Shown: positions 20,287-29,250 of the stretch, piece by piece
How the letters are laid out: the number at the start of each line of letters is the position of its first letter
How positions within the stretch are numbered: position 1 is the stretch's first letter
DNA from: Martelella lutilitoris
Lineage (GTDB): Bacteria; Pseudomonadota; Alphaproteobacteria; Rhizobiales; Rhizobiaceae
Length of the DNA: 64,000 nucleotides
NCBI RefSeq assembly: GCF_016598595.1
Contig: NZ_CP066786.1
Span: 78,501-142,500, forward strand
Direction: 5' to 3'
Notes under the pieces: generated by a model
What the model saw: the letters and a program-made list of their open reading frames with translations, nothing else
Database searches by the model: none
Told to the model about the DNA's origin: nothing
Position numbers and translations under genes: made by a program

Positions 20287-20678
20287 CGGTCACCCGCATT
20301 GTCCACGTGGCGCTCTGGACCGCCGATCTCGACCGGCTTGCGGCTTTTTATGAACGCGTCTTCGCCGCGCATGCCGGCGCGCGTTACGAAAGCCGCCGCC
20401 GCCCCGGCTTCGTCTCGCGCTTCATCACGCTGACAGACGGGCCTGCTATCGAGATCATGCAGGCGCCCTGGCTCGGCCCGGCGGGTGACCCGTCCGCCGA
20501 ACGCCCGGGCTATGCCCACATCGCCATCGGCCTCGGCAGTATCGGTGCCGTCGACCGGCTGGCGGCCGATGCGGAGCGGGAGGGCTTTCTGGCGAGCGCG
20601 CCGCGCCGGACCGGCGACGGCTTCTACGAGGCCGTCCTGACGGACCCGGACGGCAACCTGATTGAAATCACCGCATGA
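20283..20678 (+). CDS. VOC (glyoxalase/bleomycin-resistance) family protein
   Basis: A 131-residue protein with the paired beta-alpha-beta-beta-beta modules of the vicinal oxygen chelate fold. It begins RIVHVALWTADLDRLAAFYERVF, and its second half has YAHIAIGLGSIGAVDRLA and ends TDPDGNLIEI. The metal positions expected for the fold are near H8 and the C-terminal glutamate, so it may be an active lyase or dioxygenase. It is coupled by 4-base overlaps to the DeoR and MFS genes. The substrate is unknown. Confidence 0.82.
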   Translation: MTVTRIVHVALWTADLDRLAAFYERVFAAHAGARYESRRRPGFVSRFITLTDGPAIEIMQAPWLGPAGDPSAERPGYAHIAIGLGSIGAVDRLAADAEREGFLASAPRRTGDGFYEAVLTDPDGNLIEITA

Positions 20679-21877
20679 CGAGAAAACCAATGATCGACAC
20701 CCTGCTTGAAGAGACTGGCCGCCCGCGACGCTACATGTCGCCCCATCGCCTCGGCGTCTCGCTGCTCTTTCTCATGAACGGCTTCTACATGGGCTCCTGG
20801 GCGCCCAAGATCCCGGTGTTTGCCGAAAAGCTCGGCCTTTCGGAGGGCGAACTCGGTCTGATGATCCTCGTCTTCGGCGTGGGCTCGATCCTGGCCATGC
20901 CGCTGACGGGCGTTTTCAACGCCCGCTTCGGCTCGACAAAGGTCGGCAAGGTCTCGGCGCTGATGTTCCTGCCGATGCTGATCCTGCTCACGCTCTCAAA
21001 CGCGATCTGGCTGGCGGCGATTGTGCTTTTTCTGTTCGGCGGGCTGATGGCATCGATGGACGTGTCGATGAACGCCAATACGGTCGCGGTCGAAAAGGTC
21101 GAACACCGGGCGATCATGTCCTCCTGTCACGCCTTCTGGAGCCTGGGCGGACTTCTTGGCGCCGCGATGGGCGGCTTTCTGATCGAAATGACGGGGCCGC
21201 TCGGCCACGCAATTGCGGCTACCGCTCTGGCGGGCCTGTTTCTGGCGATCGGCTTTCCGCGCCTTGTCGAAGACACGCCCTCCGGCGAAGAGCGGCAGCA
21301 GAAAATCCGCCTGCCGATGACGCCGCTGCCCTGGCTGATCGGCATCGTCGCGCTGTTTTCCATGATCCCCGAAGGCGCAATCATGGACTGGAGCGCGCTT
21401 TATCTGCGCAATGAGCGCGGCGTCGATATCGCGCTTGCCGGTTTCGGCTTCGCCGCCTTCCAGCTCTCGATGACGACGATGCGCTTTGCAGGTGACCTTG
21501 TGCGCGACCGCCTCGGCGGGGTGAAGACGATGCGGATCTGCGCGGTGCTCTCCGTCACGGGCCTCCTGCTTGCAGGCCTCGCGCCATCCACGCCGCTGAT
21601 CATTCTCGGTTTTGCCATTGCCGGGCTCGGCATTTCCAACATGGTGCCGATCGCCTTTTCGGCCGCCGGCAACCTGCCCGGCATGGCCCCGGGCATCGGC
21701 CTGTCGGTCACGACCACGCTCGGCTATTCCGGCATTCTCGTCGCCCCCTCGCTGATCGGCTTTCTGGCGGAGCACACCGGCTTCTCGCCGATCTTCATGG
21801 GCCTGTCGCTTCTCCATGTCATCGTCTTCCTGCTGGCGCCGCTGATGCGCTACGCCGACCGCGACCGGGTGGGCTGA
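20675..21877 (+). CDS. MFS transporter (YbjJ-like)
   Basis: A 400-residue, twelve-helix major facilitator with an early helix ([21 protein letters not shown]). The A-loop region, [14 protein letters not shown], is placed as in other members. [19 protein letters not shown] and the central loop after residue 200 are typical of the YbjJ-like subgroup. It is the last gene of the DeoR-VOC-MFS unit, with a 4-base overlap to the VOC gene, and probably carries the metabolite sensed by the DeoR protein. The substrate is not evident. Confidence 0.85.
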   Translation: MTRKPMIDTLLEETGRPRRYMSPHRLGVSLLFLMNGFYMGSWAPKIPVFAEKLGLSEGELGLMILVFGVGSILAMPLTGVFNARFGSTKVGKVSALMFLPMLILLTLSNAIWLAAIVLFLFGGLMASMDVSMNANTVAVEKVEHRAIMSSCHAFWSLGGLLGAAMGGFLIEMTGPLGHAIAATALAGLFLAIGFPRLVEDTPSGEERQQKIRLPMTPLPWLIGIVALFSMIPEGAIMDWSALYLRNERGVDIALAGFGFAAFQLSMTTMRFAGDLVRDRLGGVKTMRICAVLSVTGLLLAGLAPSTPLIILGFAIAGLGISNMVPIAFSAAGNLPGMAPGIGLSVTTTLGYSGILVAPSLIGFLAEHTGFSPIFMGLSLLHVIVFLLAPLMRYADRDRVG

Positions 21878-21936
21878 CAGTTGACAAGACCGCGCCATTA
21901 TACCACCTGAAGGGCAGAGCCGTTCCGGAGATGATC

Positions 21937-23196
21937 ATGACGCTTGCCGCTCCCCGCAATTTCGACCCCTTGCCTCGCCGCGCCTCGGTTGCCGTTGATG
22001 TCGGCGGCGTGATTGTCGGAGGCGGCGCTCCGGTGGTCGTCCAGTCGATGACCAACACGGATACGGCCGATATCGACGCGACCGTCGCGCAGGTGGCGGC
22101 GCTGTCCAAGGCCGGTTCCGAACTGGTGCGCATCACGGTTGATCGCGACGAGGCGGCCGCCGCCGTGCCGCGCATTCGCGAACGGCTGGAGCATCTCGGT
22201 CTCGACGTGCCGCTCGTCGGCGATTTTCATTATATCGGCCACAAGCTTCTGGCCGATCACCCGGCCTGCGCCGAGGCCCTTGCCAAATACCGCATCAATC
22301 CCGGCAATGTCGGCTTCCGCGACAAGCGCGACAAGCAGTTTGCAGAGATCATCGAAATGGCGATCCGCTACGAAAAGCCGGTCCGCATCGGCGTCAACTG
22401 GGGCTCGCTTGACCAGGAGCTGCTGACGCGGCTGATGGACGAGAACGCCGAAGCCGGTTCGCCGCTTTCCGCCCGCGATGTCACCCGTGAAGCCATCGTG
22501 CAATCCGCGCTTCTGTCGGCCGAACTGGCCGAGGAGATCGGCCTCGCCCGCAATCGCATCATCCTCTCGGCCAAGGTCTCCCAGGTCCAGGACTTGATCG
22601 CCGTCTATTCCATGCTGGCCGAACGTTCGGACCATGCGCTGCATCTGGGCCTCACGGAAGCCGGCATGGGCACCAAGGGCATCGTCGCCTCGTCCGCCTC
22701 CATGGGCTATGTGCTGCAGCACGGCATCGGCGACACGATCCGCGTGTCTCTGACGCCGGAGCCCGGCGGCGACCGCACCCGCGAGGTGCAGGTGGCGCAG
22801 GAACTGCTGCAGGTCATGGGTTTCCGCCAGTTCGTGCCGGTGGTGGCCGCCTGTCCCGGTTGCGGGCGCACGACCTCGACCGTGTTTCAGGAACTGGCCT
22901 CCAAAATCCAGTCGGATCTTCGCAAGAACATGCCGGTTTGGCGCGATAAATATCCGGGCGTGGAAGCGCTCAACGTCGCGGTGATGGGCTGCATCGTCAA
23001 CGGTCCGGGCGAAAGCAAGCATGCCGATATCGGCATCTCTCTGCCCGGCACCGGCGAAACGCCCGCCGCCCCGGTCTTCATCGACGGCAAGAAGGCCAAG
23101 ACCCTGCGCGGGCCGAACATCGCCGCCGATTTCGAGGCGATGGTCAGCGATTATATCGAGAACCGCTTCGGTTCGGGCAGTCAGGCTGCGGAATAG
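21937..23196 (+). CDS. ispG: 4-Hydroxy-3-methylbut-2-en-1-yl diphosphate synthase
   Basis: A [4Fe-4S] enzyme of the MEP isoprenoid pathway that converts the cyclic diphosphate MEcPP to HMBPP, using flavodoxin or ferredoxin. The 419-residue protein begins [16 protein letters not shown] and has the conserved [15 protein letters not shown] barrel start. The cluster cysteines are in ACPGCGRT and in [10 protein letters not shown]. Two ATGs are available, at 21931 and 21937; the ribosome-binding GGAG fits the second (six bases away) but touches the first. It is 59 bases downstream of the MFS gene. Confidence 0.95.
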   Translation: MTLAAPRNFDPLPRRASVAVDVGGVIVGGGAPVVVQSMTNTDTADIDATVAQVAALSKAGSELVRITVDRDEAAAAVPRIRERLEHLGLDVPLVGDFHYIGHKLLADHPACAEALAKYRINPGNVGFRDKRDKQFAEIIEMAIRYEKPVRIGVNWGSLDQELLTRLMDENAEAGSPLSARDVTREAIVQSALLSAELAEEIGLARNRIILSAKVSQVQDLIAVYSMLAERSDHALHLGLTEAGMGTKGIVASSASMGYVLQHGIGDTIRVSLTPEPGGDRTREVQVAQELLQVMGFRQFVPVVAACPGCGRTTSTVFQELASKIQSDLRKNMPVWRDKYPGVEALNVAVMGCIVNGPGESKHADIGISLPGTGETPAAPVFIDGKKAKTLRGPNIAADFEAMVSDYIENRFGSGSQAAE

Positions 23197-23201
23197 GAAG
23201 C

Positions 23202-23420
23202 TCAGTTCTTCACATAAAGCCTGCCGCCGCCCTTCTTGCGGCCGGTGTCCTCCACGCCGGGAAAGCGGCCCTTGCGCACGGCGTTGAGGAATTCGCGGCC
23301 GAACTTCACCTTGTCGCCGATATAGAGGCGGTTCCAGCCTTCGCCGTAGAGTTCCGGGAAATGAAATTCGCCCGGCTCCAGAGCGAGGAGCCGGTTTGCG
23401 ATCTGGTCTTCGTCGAGCAT
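23202..23420 (-). CDS. DUF1413-type small protein
   Basis: A 72-residue protein reading LLALEPGEFHFPELYGEG, then WNRLYIGDKVKFGREFLNAV and GGGRLYVKN. This resembles the DUF1413 family, whose function is unknown. It has no signal or membrane segment. It lies one base downstream of the LysE gene and probably shares its transcript. It is convergent with ispG, with a five-base gap. Confidence 0.7.
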   Translation of the reverse strand: MLDEDQIANRLLALEPGEFHFPELYGEGWNRLYIGDKVKFGREFLNAVRKGRFPGVEDTGRKKGGGRLYVKN

Positions 23421-23421
23421 G

Positions 23422-24063
23422 TCAGAACCTTGTCGTCAGAAGTTTCAGGCCGGCAAGTGTGAAGAGCGCGGCCATCGTCCCCTCGATGGCGCGGCGGCCC
23501 TTGCGGTAGCCGCGCACGACAACGTCGGACGAGAACATCAGCGCCAGCGCGTTGAAGGTCAGGAAGCCGATGATATTGGCGCCGGCGATGAACAGGATGA
23601 TGGTGCCATGATCGGCATCCTTCGGCAGGCCGATGGACACGAGCGAAACCCAGGCAAAGATCGCCTTCGGATTGGTGAGGTGGATATAGAGGCCGCGCCG
23701 GTAGAAGGCGCCGAGGCTGAGACGCCCGGCAATCTTCGGCGCCATGTCGGCGGCATCCGCGCGCATCGCGGCGCGAAAGCTCTTGTAGGCCAGATAAAGC
23801 AGATAGCACCCGCCGATGATCTTCAGCGCCATCAGCCCATAGGCAAGCTTCGTCACCACGGCGGCCATGCCGGCGCCGGCCAGCACGGCCCAGAAAAAGG
23901 AGCCGGTCAGAACGCCGTTGGCCAGCGCCACGGCCTGCTGCCTGCCCTGGCTCATGGCCGTGCCGGCAATGGCAAGCGTTGCCGGGCCGGGGCTGACGAC
24001 GGCAACGAAATAGGCCGCCCAGGCAAGTGCCAGAGATCCCAGAAGCTGCGGCGTATCCATCAT
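23422..24063 (-). CDS. LysE family amino-acid exporter
   Basis: A 213-residue inner-membrane protein of six helices with LysE/RhtB features: an N-terminal helix containing AWAAYFVAVVSPGPATLAI, where the SPGP motif is diagnostic, then GVLTGSFFWAVLAGAG and KIIGGCYLLYLAYKSFR. It exports amino acids or derivatives by proton exchange; the specific substrate is unknown. It lies 9 bases downstream of a ProC-like gene, which might suggest proline-related metabolism. That link is only by position. Confidence 0.88.
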   Translation of the reverse strand: MMDTPQLLGSLALAWAAYFVAVVSPGPATLAIAGTAMSQGRQQAVALANGVLTGSFFWAVLAGAGMAAVVTKLAYGLMALKIIGGCYLLYLAYKSFRAAMRADAADMAPKIAGRLSLGAFYRRGLYIHLTNPKAIFAWVSLVSIGLPKDADHGTIILFIAGANIIGFLTFNALALMFSSDVVVRGYRKGRRAIEGTMAALFTLAGLKLLTTRF

Positions 24064-24072
24064 CCTGTCCTG

Positions 24073-24858
24073 TCAGTCGGAAGAAGGTTTCGCATTCTCG
24101 AACCGATCCCAGATGCCGTCAAGCGCCTTTGAAAACGCGGTATAGACGTTGTTGTCCTTCAGGTGTTTGAGCACCTGTTCATTGGTGCCGCCACGTGTCG
24201 CCGATTCCCGCGTCAGTTCGGAAAACGACATCTCAGGCGCGTTGCGAGCCGTTGCGGCAAGCGCGTAGAAAACTGCGCCGGAAAAGGCCCGCGCCTTGTC
24301 GGCCGGCAGGTTCTTCGCCTGAAGCCAGTCGGCAATCGTCTCGTAATAGGCAAAGGCGCCGGCAAGCGAGGCGGTGGCGACGCACATCGCCTGGTATTCG
24401 TCATCCGTCTCGGCGGCAACCACGGTGCCGAGCGGATCGAACATCGCAATCGCGTCCTCATCCGGCGGGAAGACCGGCGTCGGGCCGCCGTGAAAGGCGA
24501 CCGCCGGCAGCGGCGTCACCAGCGTGATCCGCGTTGCCGGGGCAACGATCTTGGCAAGCCGCGCCTGGCTGAAGGTCGGCATGAAGCTGATGACGTGGTG
24601 GGATGGGCCGAATTTCAGCGTCTTGACGATCTCTTCGGCATCGCCCGGCCTCAGCGCCAGGCAAACCGTCTCCGCGCCGTCGATAACGTCCTGATTGCTC
24701 GCCGCGATCTCGACATTCTCGAAGCGGTCGGCAAGTCCGGCCGCGATTTCCTCATTGCGCGGCGAGACAAGAATGGTCGGCTTCTCGCCATCGACCGTGC
24801 TCATGCCGGTCACCACGGCCTTCGTGATCTCGCCCGTTCCGATAAACCCGATTGTCAT
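24073..24858 (-). CDS. Pyrroline-5-carboxylate reductase-like protein
   Basis: A 261-residue NAD(P)-dependent reductase-like protein. The N-terminal Rossmann motif is GFIGTGEITKAVVTGM and the next strand carries ILVSPRNEEIAAGLA, as in ProC. The C-terminal helical dimer domain contains SGAVFYALAATARNAP and LTRESATRGGTNEQVLKHL, replacing the canonical proline-enzyme motif with a related one. It could make proline from pyrroline-5-carboxylate or act on a related cyclic imine. The start is set at the ATG with the Rossmann fold directly after; the longer frame runs into intergenic DNA. Confidence 0.75.
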   Translation of the reverse strand: MTIGFIGTGEITKAVVTGMSTVDGEKPTILVSPRNEEIAAGLADRFENVEIAASNQDVIDGAETVCLALRPGDAEEIVKTLKFGPSHHVISFMPTFSQARLAKIVAPATRITLVTPLPAVAFHGGPTPVFPPDEDAIAMFDPLGTVVAAETDDEYQAMCVATASLAGAFAYYETIADWLQAKNLPADKARAFSGAVFYALAATARNAPEMSFSELTRESATRGGTNEQVLKHLKDNNVYTAFSKALDGIWDRFENAKPSSD

Positions 24859-24900
24859 GACATTCCTTCCTGAATTGCTGCCCCAGCATAGGAAGCCATG

Positions 24901-24918
24901 CCCGGTTTGAAAACCGGG
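24901..24918 (-). terminator. Hairpin downstream of folD
   Basis: A 7-bp perfect stem (CCCGGTT with AACCGGG) with a TGAA loop lies in the 148-base gap between folD and the ProC-like gene. It could end the ligAB-folD transcript. There is no T tract on the minus strand. Confidence 0.4.
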
Positions 24919-25006
24919 TTCGCCCAGAAAGGCGGGTCTAGGGCGGCGCGCGGCGTTGCCGCCGGAGGAGACTTGCGCCGCCCTGGACCAACGCCGCACA
25001 GCGCCA

Positions 25007-25909
25007 TCAGGCGGTCAGGTTTGCCGGCTCGGCAAGCCCGCGACGGCGACAGGCAGCCGTCAGCGTGTTGGCAAGCAGACAGGCGATCGTCATCGGGCCG
25101 ACGCCGCCCGGCACCGGCGTGATGGCACCGGCCACGGCACTTGCGGCGGCGAAATCGACGTCGCCGACCAACCGCGTCTTTCCTTCCCCGCGCTCCGGCG
25201 CATCGATGCGGTTGATGCCGACATCGATCACGCTCGCGCCGGGCTTGATCCAGTCGCCCTTTATCATCTCGGGCCTGCCGACGGCGGCAACCACGATATC
25301 GGCCCGGCTGACGACGGCCTTTAGGTCGCGCGTGCGCGAATGGGCGATGGTGACGGTGGCATTGGCGGCAAGCAGCAATTGCGCCATCGGCTTGCCGACG
25401 ATGTTGGAGCGACCGATGACGACGGCTTCAAGGCCGGAGAGGTCGCCGTATTCTTCCTTCAGCATTATCAGGCAGCCGAGCGGGGTGCACGGCACCATCG
25501 CCTTCTGTCCGGTCGCCAGGAGGCCGACATTGGCGACATGAAAACCGTCGACATCCTTGGCCGGATCGATCGCCGCCAGAACCTCGGCTTCGGCTATATG
25601 ACCGGGCAGCGGCAATTGCACGAGAATGCCGTCGACCGCGTCATCGGCGTTCAATCGCGCGACAAGCGCCAGAAGTTCCTCGGCGGAGGCCTCCTCCGGC
25701 AGACGGTGTTCGAACGAGTTCATGCCCGCCTCGAGCGTCTGTTTGTGTTTGGCGCGGACATAGACTTCGGATGCGGGGTCATCGCCGACCAGAACCACGG
25801 CAAGGCCCGGCGTCACGCCGTGTTCGGCCTTCATCCGTGAGACGTGGCAGGCCACCGCACCGCGAATGCGGGCGGCAAAGGCCTTTCCGTCAATGATCTT
25901 CGCCGTCAT
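25007..25909 (-). CDS. folD: Bifunctional methylene-THF dehydrogenase / methenyl-THF cyclohydrolase
   Basis: A 300-residue cytosolic enzyme that oxidises 5,10-methylene-THF to methenyl-THF and hydrolyses it to 10-formyl-THF. Visible family motifs are [17 protein letters not shown] with the catalytic Tyr/Lys region, [13 protein letters not shown], and [18 protein letters not shown] followed by [11 protein letters not shown] for [19 protein letters not shown] lies near the C-terminus. It begins 36 bases after the YCII gene in the ligAB operon, so it probably oxidises methyl-derived C1 units from aryl-O-demethylation as well as serving biosynthesis. Whether the genome has another folD is not visible. 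Confidence 0.95.
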   Translation of the reverse strand: MTAKIIDGKAFAARIRGAVACHVSRMKAEHGVTPGLAVVLVGDDPASEVYVRAKHKQTLEAGMNSFEHRLPEEASAEELLALVARLNADDAVDGILVQLPLPGHIAEAEVLAAIDPAKDVDGFHVANVGLLATGQKAMVPCTPLGCLIMLKEEYGDLSGLEAVVIGRSNIVGKPMAQLLLAANATVTIAHSRTRDLKAVVSRADIVVAAVGRPEMIKGDWIKPGASVIDVGINRIDAPERGEGKTRLVGDVDFAAASAVAGAITPVPGGVGPMTIACLLANTLTAACRRRGLAEPANLTA

Positions 25910-25945
25910 CTCGTCCTCCCGTCGGCATTTCCCGTGCGAGCCGGT

Positions 25946-26278
25946 TCAGTCTGCCGGAAGGCGCGGGCTCATCGGCTCGCTGATCCGGTGCGCCTGGAAT
26001 GTTTCGGGCAGGGGCGTCAGCTCGATTTCTGCGACAATGCCCGCCTTGCGGAAGGGATCGCCCTCGGCAAAGGCCTCGGCATCGGCGCGGGTTTTTGCTT
26101 CCAATATGCCGAAATTGCCGCAGGAGCGGCCCTCGTCATCGACAAGCGCCGAGCCGATCAGCACCGAGACCAGTCCCTTGCCGCCCGAGGACACCCATGC
26201 GCGATGCTCGGGTCGGGTTTTCTCACGCAGGTCATCGACGTCAGGCGCATTCATGCACCGCATCAGGAAAAACGCCAT
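25946..26278 (-). CDS. YCII-related domain protein
   Basis: A 110-residue protein with the ferredoxin-like YCII fold: FFLMRCMNAPDVDDLREKTRPEHRAWV (broken here as a single strand-helix unit), then VLIGSALVDDEGRSCGNFGIL and ADAEAFAEGDPFRKAGIVAEI. The histidine in RPEHRAW and the late aspartate are typical. Members include small isomerase- or hydrolase-like enzymes in aromatic pathways. Its ATG shares a base with the ligB stop (TGATG), so it is part of the ring-cleavage operon. A role as isomerase of a cleavage product is a guess. Confidence 0.75.
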   Translation of the reverse strand: MAFFLMRCMNAPDVDDLREKTRPEHRAWVSSGGKGLVSVLIGSALVDDEGRSCGNFGILEAKTRADAEAFAEGDPFRKAGIVAEIELTPLPETFQAHRISEPMSPRLPAD

Positions 26279-27117
26279 CACGCATTCTCCAGCACGACCA
26301 TGCCGGCGCCGGTGAGCGAGGCGGGGGCAAAATAATGCCTGTGCTTCATCTCCACATGCGGGTTCATGGCCGCGCGCATCACCAGCCACATGATCAGTTC
26401 CGCGCCCTCCGAGCCGAACTGGTCGACATAGTCCTTGCGGCTCATGTTCCGGTATTTCTCGAAGTCATTGGCGATGCCGTCGAGCCAGGCCTCATCGGCC
26501 TCACGGTTGATGAAGCCGGCGCGACTGCCCTGAAGCTGGTGCGAAAGCCCGCCCGTGCCCATGATCACCACGCGCTCATCGCCGGGGAAGCTTTCGATCG
26601 CCTTGCGCAGCACCTTGCCCATTTCCCAGCAGCGCTGCGGGGTGGGGATCGGATACTGGATGGTGTTGACCCAGATCGGCACCACCTTCACCGGCCAGTG
26701 TTCGGGGCGGCCGAAGAACAGTTCCAGCGGCACCTGAAGGCCATGGTCAACCTCGATCTCGCGGCAGACCAGCGGGTCGAAATGGTTCTCCACCATCGTG
26801 TCGACGATATGCCATGAGAGATCGACGGCACCCTCGAATTCCGGCACGGCGCGCGGGCCCCAGCCCTCGTCCACCGGCTTGTAACTATCCGCCACGCCGA
26901 TGGCGAAGGTCGGCACGCGGTCCAGGAAGAAGGTGTTGCCGTGATCGTTGAAGATCACTACTGCGACATCGGGCTTCTTGTCCGCCATCCACTGCTTGCC
27001 CGGGATATAGCCGTCGAAGAAGGGCTTCCAGTCGGGCGTTTCGGCAAGGCCCTTGTCGAGCGCCACGCCGATGGAGGGTACGTGGCTGGTGCCCACGCCG
27101 CCAATGATTTCGGCCAT
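26278..27117 (-). CDS. ligB: Extradiol (4,5-cleaving) dioxygenase beta subunit, LigB type
   Basis: The 279-residue catalytic subunit of a class II extradiol dioxygenase. It uses Fe(II) and O2 to open protocatechuate or gallate-type rings. Residues corresponding to the iron ligands are visible: His12 in GVGTSHVPSIG, His59 in IFNDHGNTFF and Glu240 in GSEGAELIMW. His193 in GTGGLSHQLQG matches the catalytic base. The start overlaps the ligA stop (TAATG). With galB, galD and the aldolase 20 kb away, gallate or protocatechuate is the likely substrate; relaxed use of 3-O-methylgallate is possible. Confidence 0.92.
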   Translation of the reverse strand: MAEIIGGVGTSHVPSIGVALDKGLAETPDWKPFFDGYIPGKQWMADKKPDVAVVIFNDHGNTFFLDRVPTFAIGVADSYKPVDEGWGPRAVPEFEGAVDLSWHIVDTMVENHFDPLVCREIEVDHGLQVPLELFFGRPEHWPVKVVPIWVNTIQYPIPTPQRCWEMGKVLRKAIESFPGDERVVIMGTGGLSHQLQGSRAGFINREADEAWLDGIANDFEKYRNMSRKDYVDQFGSEGAELIMWLVMRAAMNPHVEMKHRHYFAPASLTGAGMVVLENA

Positions 27118-27458
27118 TACATCTTCCCCAGTCTTGTCTTGAGAAATTCGTCCTGGCTCATGCCGGCCTGGGCCGCGCCGATTTCGGCCATGCTCGCCGG
27201 ATCGACCGCCGCGATCTTCAGGATGAAGAACAGATTGCCGCCAAGCGCCACCATCTTGTGCCAGTCGCGGCTCATCACCGCCTGTTTCTCCGCCTCGCCG
27301 AGACCGAAACTGTCGAGAAAGGCTTCCTCGTCGGCCCTGAAGGCCGCGCGGTTTTCCGGCTTGCCGAGCGCCATCGCCATCTTGTTCATCCGGTAGCCGT
27401 TTTTCGAACGCTCACGCTCGAAGAGCGGCGTTTCGGGAATTTCGAGCACGTCAGACAT
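27117..27458 (-). CDS. ligA: Extradiol dioxygenase alpha subunit, LigA type
   Basis: A 113-residue helical subunit that caps the active site of LigB. The sequence has the typical pattern: YRMNKMAMALGKPENRAAF, then FLDSFGLGEAEKQAV and RDWHKMVALGGNLFFILKIA. The start at MSDVLEIPE is chosen because the upstream extension overlaps the hydrolase gene in an unconserved frame. It overlaps the upstream hydrolase by 8 bases and abuts ligB, so the two subunits are made together. Confidence 0.92.
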   Translation of the reverse strand: MSDVLEIPETPLFERERSKNGYRMNKMAMALGKPENRAAFRADEEAFLDSFGLGEAEKQAVMSRDWHKMVALGGNLFFILKIAAVDPASMAEIGAAQAGMSQDEFLKTRLGKM

Positions 27459-28161
27459 TGAGCTCCTCCTTATGCTGATCGAGCCAGCCGGTAATGGCGG
27501 CAACCGTTTCCGCCGGGCGCTCCACGGGCATGAAATGCCCGGCCCCCTCAATTATGTGAACCTCGGTGATCGCCAGTTTGTCGGCGATCTCGCGATGCTG
27601 CTTTTCCGGCGACCAGCTGTCCTGCGCGCCGGTGATCAGGAGAACCGGACAGGCGATGTCGGCGATGTATTCCATCGCGTTCGGGCGCTCCATGATGGCG
27701 CGGATCTGGCGGGCGTGAATATCCGGCCCGGCCTTGAGCACCATGTCCGTCAGGTCGTCGACGAGCGCCGGGTCCGGCGGAATGCCTTCAGCGAGCATTG
27801 GCGGCAGCCATTCGGCGGCAAGGGCGGCCATGTCCTCGTAGCCGCGGGCGATCTTGGCGAGCCGCTTGGGCGCCTCGTTCTCTCCCATGCCGTCATGTCC
27901 GGTATTGGCCAGTACGAGGCCGCGCACGCGCTCCGGCGCCTGGCGCGCCAATTCCATGGCGACGCGCCCGCCCAGGGAATGGCCGACGGGGATCAGCGGC
28001 ACTTCGGTCTCGTGCAGCAGCCGGGCCGCCATCTCCTCGATCGTCGTGTCGCGTCTGATGTCGGCATCGACCACCTCAAGCCATTCCGGCGCGGCCTGGG
28101 CAACAGCGCGCCAGACGCGGGCGTCGGAAACCAGGCCGGGAATGAGAAGCAATGTGGTCAT
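27451..28161 (-). CDS. Alpha/beta hydrolase heading the ligAB-folD operon
   Basis: A 236-residue alpha/beta-hydrolase. It has the oxyanion region LLLIPGLVSDARVW, the nucleophile elbow GHSLGG (serine nucleophile), a late aspartate in GAQDSWSP and the catalytic histidine in EGAGHFMPVERP. The start MTTLLLIPG gives the usual N-terminus; a longer frame runs into the operator. It is first in an operon with ligA, ligB, the YCII gene and folD. One attractive role is removing the methyl ester formed when 3-O-methylgallate is ring-opened directly. That is inference; an esterase for imported aromatic esters is an alternative. Confidence 0.85.
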   Translation of the reverse strand: MTTLLLIPGLVSDARVWRAVAQAAPEWLEVVDADIRRDTTIEEMAARLLHETEVPLIPVGHSLGGRVAMELARQAPERVRGLVLANTGHDGMGENEAPKRLAKIARGYEDMAALAAEWLPPMLAEGIPPDPALVDDLTDMVLKAGPDIHARQIRAIMERPNAMEYIADIACPVLLITGAQDSWSPEKQHREIADKLAITEVHIIEGAGHFMPVERPAETVAAITGWLDQHKEELNV

Positions 28162-28246
28162 GAGTGGCCCTCCCAACGCCACCGTGAATACATTTTCTGT
28201 AGCGATAGCGAAAAATTCGGGAAAAATCAACCAAGAACCGACTATA

Positions 28247-28256
28247 ATGTATACAT
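28247..28256. promoter_or_regulatory. GntR-type operator at the hydrolase-ligAB promoter
   Basis: The perfect palindrome ATGTATACAT lies 86 bases upstream of the hydrolase start. FCD-subfamily GntR proteins commonly bind TNGTATACNA-type sites. Including flanks, this copy matches the inverted copy at 28321 over about 18 bases. Confidence 0.75.
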
Positions 28257-28320
28257 AGATCGATCGAAAGACGCTTGAGGCCTTACTGACGAGTCGGATG
28301 ATCTTGCCCTGATCCGATCT

Positions 28321-28330
28321 ATGTATACAT
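28321..28330. promoter_or_regulatory. GntR-type operator at the gntR promoter
   Basis: A second perfect ATGTATACAT, in opposite orientation to the 28247 copy with shared flanks, 51 bases before the regulator start. It suggests autoregulation. GTATAC cores are 74 bases apart. Confidence 0.75.
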
Positions 28331-28380
28331 TAGCCGTTCACGGCCCGGTCCATCGGGTCGCATCAGGTCGGGAGGTAAGG

Positions 28381-29136
28381 ATGGACAGGCAAACGACGGC
28401 GAAGACCCATACGATGCGGGCGCTGGTGGAGCTGCGCAAGCGAATCCTGGACGGCGCCATTCCGGGCGGCACGCGGCTGTTTGAGGTGGCGCTCGCCGAG
28501 GATCTTCAGATCTCGCGCACGCCGGTGCGCGAGGCGATGTCGCGGCTGGCGGAGGAAGGGCTTCTGGAGCGCGCCCGCAGCGGCGGTTTTCTTGTGCGCA
28601 GCTTCGCCTATGCCGATGTGCTGGACACGATCGAGCTGCGCGGTGTGCTGGAGGGCACCGCCGCGCGGCTTGCTGCCGAACGCGGGGTGAGCGAGAGGGC
28701 GCTGAAGGAGATTTCCGCAATCGTGAGGGCGCTCGACGGCTGTGTCGGCGTGTCGCCGGATGACGTTGATTTCGATAGCTATTCGGAATTGAACGGCGAA
28801 TTTCATAATGCGCTGGCCACCCTGCCGCGCTCGGCCACGCTGGAGCGCGAACTGGCCCGCGCCAAGCAATTGCCGTTTGCCTCGCCCTCTGCCTTCCTGC
28901 CGGACAAGACCAAGCTTTCCGATTTTCGCAGGTCGCTGCAGGTGGCTCAGGAGCAGCACCGTGAAATCGTCACTGCGATTGCCCAGCGCCAGGGCTCGCG
29001 GGCGGAAGCGCTGGCACGCGAACATGCATGTGCCGCGCGGCGGAACCTGGAATACATCTTCTCCAAGGAGCGCAATCGCGTCACCACCGTGCCGGGCCTT
29101 GCGCTTGTTGCGCCTGACGACACGATTCTTCCCTAA
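28381..29136 (+). CDS. GntR/FCD family regulator of the O-demethylation locus
   Basis: A 251-residue regulator. Residues 10-75 form the GntR winged helix (ALVELRKRILDGAIPGGTRL; LAEDLQISRTPVREAMSRL), followed by an FCD ligand domain (ELRGVLEGTAARLAAERG; LNGEFHNALATL; HREIVTAI). The latter histidines are usual metal/ligand contacts. The chosen ATG has GGGAGGTAAGG upstream. Its gene sits between the ligAB operon and ligM, each with ATGTATACAT palindromes, so it very likely represses both until an aromatic acid is present. The effector could be vanillate, gallate or a downstream product. Confidence 0.9.
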   Translation: MDRQTTAKTHTMRALVELRKRILDGAIPGGTRLFEVALAEDLQISRTPVREAMSRLAEEGLLERARSGGFLVRSFAYADVLDTIELRGVLEGTAARLAAERGVSERALKEISAIVRALDGCVGVSPDDVDFDSYSELNGEFHNALATLPRSATLERELARAKQLPFASPSAFLPDKTKLSDFRRSLQVAQEQHREIVTAIAQRQGSRAEALAREHACAARRNLEYIFSKERNRVTTVPGLALVAPDDTILP

Positions 29137-29213
29137 GATGATCGCTATCAATGCGAGAAATTTGCAGGCGGAGAAGTTTTCCGCTTGCATTCTTCAGGTC
29201 GCCTTGCAAATGT

Positions 29214-29223
29214 ATGTATACAT
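29214..29223. promoter_or_regulatory. GntR-type operator upstream of ligM
   Basis: A perfect ATGTATACAT, 27 bases before the GTG start of the demethylase, in an AT-rich stretch likely to contain the promoter. It pairs with an internal copy 119 bases downstream. Confidence 0.75.
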
Positions 29224-29250
29224 TATTGATGCTTTGGGAGGAGTTGAAAA

